From assembly GCA_963705835.1 (NCBI GenBank), contig CAVPLC010000069.1, positions 1 to 64,000 on the forward strand: DNA of 64,000 bases, written 5' to 3'. Both the position numbers and the translations under genes were made by a program. This document shows positions 60,526-64,000 of the stretch, in pieces. Under the pieces are notes generated by a model. That model ran no database searches. It saw nothing but the letters and a program-made list of their open reading frames with translations, and was not told where the DNA came from. Every line of letters begins with the position of its first letter. Positions within the stretch are counted from its first letter, which is position 1. The DNA is from Palsa-504 sp963705835. GTDB lineage: Bacteria > Actinomycetota > Actinomycetes > Streptosporangiales > Streptosporangiaceae.

Positions 60526-62946
60526 ATGACCGCGGTGGCCAGGGAAGATGTCCCGGGAACACGTCACCAGCTGCAGCGTCGGCTGCGGGCCACGGTGCTC
60601 GGACCGCGGGGCGGGGGCACGACCCGGCGGCGAGCATCCGACGCGTTCCGGGTGGGGCTCGCGGTCGTCGTGGTGGCGGTGTCCATCCCGGTCATGCGGG
60701 CCAACTCGGCGGTCGAACTGAGCATCGTGCGGGCGCTGAATCCGCCGCCGGCCGCGGTCAGCTGGCTGGTCACCTCGGTGTTCTGGCTCGGCTCGGCCGG
60801 GGTCATCGCGCTGCTCGCCATCGTCGGGCTGCTGGTTCCCCGGCTGAGCGCGATCCGGTGGGCGGCGCTGGCCGGCGTGCTGACCTGGGGGCTGTGTGCG
60901 CTGCTCGGCGCCCTCCTCGGCCCGGCGGCCGGACGGCCGCCCGTCGCCGCGCTGGCCGGGCTGAACGCCGGTTACCCGGTCATCCAGATCGCGGTCACGG
61001 TCGCCGTGGCCGCGACCGCGCTGCCCTACCTGAGCCGTCCGGTGCACCGGCTGGTGTCGTTCCTGATCGCCGTGGCGGTGCTCGCCGCGGTCTGCGGCGG
61101 GGAGGCGCTCCCGGTCAACGCCATCTCGAGCATCGCGCTGGGGTGGGGCGTCGCCGCGGCCCTGCACCTGGCCGTGGGCTCACCGCTGGGCCTGCCGTCG
61201 GCCGCGGAGATCACGGATTGGATCGCGGACCTGAACGTCGCGGTGGGGAACATCACCCGGGCGCCCCGTCAGGTCTGGGGGGTCGAGCAGTTCACCGGCC
61301 GCGACCCGGCGGGCGCTGCGATCGAACTGGCGGTCTACGGCCGTGACGCATCCGACGCACGGGTGCTGGCGAAACTGTGGCGGTTCTTTCTGTACCGGGA
61401 TTCGGGGCCCACCCTCGTCCTGGACCGCCTGCAGCAGGTGGAGCACGAGGCCTATCTCACGCTGATGGCCGGGCGTGCCGGGGTCATGGTGCCTGACGTG
61501 CTCGCCGCCGGCCGGTTCGGGCCGAGCAGCGATGCGGCACTGGTAACCCGGGTGCCGGACGGGCTCGCCTTGGCGCAGGCCGCCGACACCGACCTCGGTG
61601 ACGACACGCTGGATGAGATATTGCTGGCCGTGCTGCGGATGCACGAAGCCGGCATCGCCCACGGGGCGCTTGGCTCTGACACGATCGTGGTGTCGGGCCA
61701 GGGTGTCTGCATCCGCAGCTTCCGGCGTGCGTCCGCCTCGGCCCCGGCCAGCCGGATGGACGGCGACCTGGCGGCTGCGCTGGGCGCGATGGCCGTACGG
61801 GCAGGCGCCGAGCGCACCGCTGCGGCGGCCGCCCGGGTGCTCGGCGCCGACGCCGCCCGCGGCGCCCTGGTGCACCTGCAGCGCTCGGCCCTGGACCCGG
61901 TCACCGTGGCCGCGCTCCAGGGCCAGAAGGACCTGCTGCCCCGGCTGCGGGAAGCCGTGGCCAGCGGGGCCGGGATCGACGTGCCCAAGCTGGCCGAGGT
62001 CAAGCGGATCAGCTGGACCAACCTGCTGTTCGCCGTCGGCTCGCTGATCGGCATCTGGCTGATCATCGGCGTGCTGGCTGGCGCGGGCGGTTCCCTAGCC
62101 GTCATCAAGGGCGCCAGCTGGGGCTGGGTGGCGCTGGCGTTCGTCTTCGCTCAGCTCTCCGAAGTGGCCGAAGCCTGGGCCTTGCTCGGCGCCGTCGTCG
62201 GCCAGCTGCCCTTCGGACGCTGCGTCGCGCTGGAGGTATCCAACACCTTCAGCTCGCTGGTCGGCGGCGACGTCGCCGTGTTCGCCATCCGGGTCAGGTT
62301 CTTCCAGCGGCAGGGATATGACGCCACCGCGGCGGTTAGCTCGGGCGCCATCGCGTCCACGGCGAGCTGGATCGTCAAGAGCCTGCTGTTCCTCGTGGCC
62401 CTTCCCTTCGCGGCCGGGACCTTCCAGCTCCGGTCGGGTTCCGGCGGCTCCCACAAGACGGCGATATGGATCATCCTCGCGGTCATCATCGCCGCCGGGA
62501 TCGCGGCCACGCTGATCAGCCTGTTGCCGCGCATGCGGCAGCTGGCCAGCCGCCGGATCCGCCCCCACCTGGTGAACATCTGGGCCAACGTCAAGGCGAT
62601 CGCCAGCGAGCCTCGCAAGATCTTCTACATCCTGGCCGGCTCGGCCCTGGCCCAGCTCGTGATCGTGTTCTCCCTCGGCGCGTCGCTGCACGCGGTGGGG
62701 CAGCACGCCAGCCTCGCGACGCTGATCAGCGTCAACACGCTGGCCGCCATCGTCGGCGGCGCCGTGCCGGTGCCCGGCGGCGCCGGGGTGATCGAGGCCG
62801 GCCTCATCGCCGGGCTCACCAGCGCCGGCATCCCGCAGGATCAGGCCGTCGCGGCGGTGCTCATCCAGCGGCTGTTCACGGCCTACCTGCCCCCGGTCTG
62901 GGGCTTCGTGACCCTGACCTGGATGCGCCGCCGCGAGTACGTCTGA
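60526..62946 (+). CDS. Large multi-domain membrane protein: kinase-like plus flippase (LPG synthase-like)
   Basis: 806-aa protein. An N-terminal block of about six membrane helices (residues ~40-220) is followed by a soluble region (~250-490) with kinase-like elements (VLAKLWRFFLYRD, EHEAYLTLMAGRAGVMVPDVLAAGRFG, LLAVLRMHEAGIAHGALGSDTIVV). The C-terminal half is a lysylphosphatidylglycerol-synthase/AglD-type flippase domain with eight helices (FSSLVGGDVAVFAIRVRFFQRQGYDATAAVSSGAIAS, GGAVPVPGGAGVIEAGLIAGL). The catalytic-loop HGAL lacks the usual Asp and Asn, so it is probably a pseudokinase. It may move a lipid-linked cargo. Firm start: AGGAGG before ATG. Confidence 0.8.
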   Translation: MTAVAREDVPGTRHQLQRRLRATVLGPRGGGTTRRRASDAFRVGLAVVVVAVSIPVMRANSAVELSIVRALNPPPAAVSWLVTSVFWLGSAGVIALLAIVGLLVPRLSAIRWAALAGVLTWGLCALLGALLGPAAGRPPVAALAGLNAGYPVIQIAVTVAVAATALPYLSRPVHRLVSFLIAVAVLAAVCGGEALPVNAISSIALGWGVAAALHLAVGSPLGLPSAAEITDWIADLNVAVGNITRAPRQVWGVEQFTGRDPAGAAIELAVYGRDASDARVLAKLWRFFLYRDSGPTLVLDRLQQVEHEAYLTLMAGRAGVMVPDVLAAGRFGPSSDAALVTRVPDGLALAQAADTDLGDDTLDEILLAVLRMHEAGIAHGALGSDTIVVSGQGVCIRSFRRASASAPASRMDGDLAAALGAMAVRAGAERTAAAAARVLGADAARGALVHLQRSALDPVTVAALQGQKDLLPRLREAVASGAGIDVPKLAEVKRISWTNLLFAVGSLIGIWLIIGVLAGAGGSLAVIKGASWGWVALAFVFAQLSEVAEAWALLGAVVGQLPFGRCVALEVSNTFSSLVGGDVAVFAIRVRFFQRQGYDATAAVSSGAIASTASWIVKSLLFLVALPFAAGTFQLRSGSGGSHKTAIWIILAVIIAAGIAATLISLLPRMRQLASRRIRPHLVNIWANVKAIASEPRKIFYILAGSALAQLVIVFSLGASLHAVGQHASLATLISVNTLAAIVGGAVPVPGGAGVIEAGLIAGLTSAGIPQDQAVAAVLIQRLFTAYLPPVWGFVTLTWMRRREYV

Positions 62947-62962
62947 CCCACGGCGGGTGGTA

Positions 62963-64000
62963 TCAGCGCGGAGCGGCCCACGTGGCCGGGACGTCCGCGC
63001 CGCCCTCTTCGCTGATCCGGGCGCCGAAGCGGAGCAGCGCGGGCTCGGGCGAGATCTTCCCGGCGATCAGGCCCTCCCCCTGGCGGAAGGTGGCCGAGCG
63101 CTGGATCAGGCTGGGCGCGACGAACGAGAACGCGGCCTGGGCGAAGGCGGCGTCCGCCATCGAGTTGAGCCGCAGCAGCACGAGGTTGTCGGCCTGGGAC
63201 AGGACATTCTCCGGGATCTTCTGCGGGCGCTGCGTCGACACCAGCAGGTAGAGTCCGAACTTGCGGCCCTCGGCGGCGATGCGGATGGCGTGGTCGGTGG
63301 CGAGCGCGACGAGCGGGTCCGCGGGCCTGGCCGGGCAGACGTTGTGGGCCTCGTCGATCACGATCAGGACCGGGCTGCGTTCGGTGCGCCGGCGCCACAG
63401 ATCGCCCAGCACGACGGCGGCGACCAGGGACTGCTCCTCGCGGCTGGGCAGCGAGCCGAGGTCGATGACGACGCAGCGGACGCTTTCGTCGTGAACGGCG
63501 TCGAGAACCGAGCCCTCCTCGCCGCGCGCCCATAGCGTGTAGCGGTCGACGCCCAGGTTCGCCAGGCGCAGGCCCAGGTTGCGTGCCTCCGGCTGGTCGC
63601 TTCCGGTCAGCGCCTCGATGGTGGGGGTGTTCTCGCTGGCCAGGAACGCGGCCAGGGCGGCGTACTCGTCGCGGTCGGCGATCGGGTCCAGGCGCAGCGC
63701 TGCCGCCTGGGTCGCCGGGTCGACCTCGGCCGCGTGCAGCCGCAGCCTCCGTTCCCCGCTGGCGCGGGCGGAGTAGACCGCGATCGCGCCGGCCGGCTTC
63801 TCGTAGCGGCTGGCCAGGGCCGGGTCGGCGCCGGGTCGCAGCCGGTGCAGGCGCACGAAGTCGGAGTTCGGATCGAGCACGATCACCCGCAGGTCCGTCT
63901 CCATCAGCAGCCGCTCCAGGATGACCCCGAGCGAGTAGGTCTTCCCCGAACCCGACTGGCCGCACAGGAAGGTATGCCGGCTGAAGCCCCCGGCGTCGGC
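62963..64000 (-). CDS. HerA/DUF87-type ATP-binding protein (5' end beyond window)
   Basis: C-terminal 345 residues of a P-loop ATPase, open to the window edge. Walker A is GQSGSGKTYSLGVILERLL, entering from 64000. Then VIVLDPNSDFVRLHRLRPGAD, the Walker B/DEAH-like PVLIVIDEAHNVCP, and a sensor-like GLYLLVSTQRPQKIPENVLSQADNLVLLRL. HerA-type proteins translocate along DNA in repair or defence systems; actinobacterial DUF87 proteins are also found alone. No nuclease partner is in view, so role and partner remain open. It converges on the flippase-like gene 17 bp apart and shows no copy of the 17-bp motif. Confidence 0.8.
   Translation of the reverse strand, partial: ADAGGFSRHTFLCGQSGSGKTYSLGVILERLLMETDLRVIVLDPNSDFVRLHRLRPGADPALASRYEKPAGAIAVYSARASGERRLRLHAAEVDPATQAAALRLDPIADRDEYAALAAFLASENTPTIEALTGSDQPEARNLGLRLANLGVDRYTLWARGEEGSVLDAVHDESVRCVVIDLGSLPSREEQSLVAAVVLGDLWRRRTERSPVLIVIDEAHNVCPARPADPLVALATDHAIRIAAEGRKFGLYLLVSTQRPQKIPENVLSQADNLVLLRLNSMADAAFAQAAFSFVAPSLIQRSATFRQGEGLIAGKISPEPALLRFGARISEEGGADVPATWAAPR

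Noticed and set aside
62944..62960. TGACCC-ACGGC-GGGTGG, resembling the 17-bp motif
   Set aside because: It lies between two convergent gene ends and has two arm mismatches, so no start codon is served.
1..64000. CRISPR arrays, tRNA or rRNA genes, insertion sequences, integrases
   Set aside because: No regularly spaced repeats, no cloverleaf with CCA-type ends, and no transposase or integrase motifs were seen on either strand.

Overview
The window is almost entirely one chromosome segment of a high-GC actinomycete. Codons are strongly GC-ending, GTG starts are frequent, and the gene families (actinobacterial SHOCT, DUF1269, HdeD and DUF2252 proteins, MalT-like LuxR giants, cydABDC, NRDE/TANGO2) are typical of Streptosporangiales/Frankiales-like soil actinomycetes. 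I cannot place it to genus. The first ~2.72 kb differs: it carries the end of an OmpR-type response regulator, a shattered histidine kinase and a shattered TerC-family gene of proteobacterial character. It stops abruptly inside TerC, so it is either a foreign insertion or, more likely, an assembly chimera.

Layout. 1-2717: proteobacterial-like block. 2.8-6.2 kb: ECF sigma factor with SnoaL domain, glutamine-synthetase-family enzyme, NRDE protein. 6.4-10.0 kb: a leucyl-tRNA synthetase lacking the CP1 editing domain, preceded by a Leu-codon leader peptide and terminator hairpin, with an RDD membrane protein and a repeat protein upstream. 10.2-12.1 kb: formylglycine-generating enzyme and three paralogous ~70-aa proteins. 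12.2-62.9 kb: a dense stress/energy island with a MalT-like regulator, SHOCT, HdeD, GH15, DUF1269, K+ channel, DUF2252, SulP, YihY, DUF2254-like, CMD, MarC, cyclase and flavoprotein genes. It continues with a cation/proton antiporter, cydAB-zwf-like-ndh, GMC oxidoreductase, cupin-cyclase, DUF389, ClC, methyltransferase, cydDC, two more MalT-like regulators and a regulator remnant. It ends with a sulfatase, glutamate decarboxylase and a large flippase-like protein. 63-64 kb: a partial HerA/DUF87-type ATPase.

The main discovery is a recurrent 17-bp inverted repeat, TCACCC-N5-GGRTGA. I find it about 22 times, nearly always 30-90 bp upstream of a start codon and often between divergent genes. It precedes nearly every transcription unit between 9.5 and 60.5 kb except the MalT-like regulators LuxR2 and LuxR3 (a weak copy lies near LuxR1). 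It therefore defines a local regulon: cytochrome bd oxidase and its assembly transporter, a G6PD-like/NDH-2 electron-input module, glutamate decarboxylase, anion and cation transporters, a sulfatase, and many small stress proteins. The theme is survival under low oxygen, acid or energy limitation. The regulator is not identified; the three MalT-like proteins in the island are candidates.

Many genes (sulfatase, ndh, cydD, cydC, antiporter, one MalT-like regulator, a membrane protein) carry +1/-1 shifts. Most of those I could resolve lie in short G or C runs. The pattern looks more like sequence error than decay, so I treat most of these genes as functional in the organism.
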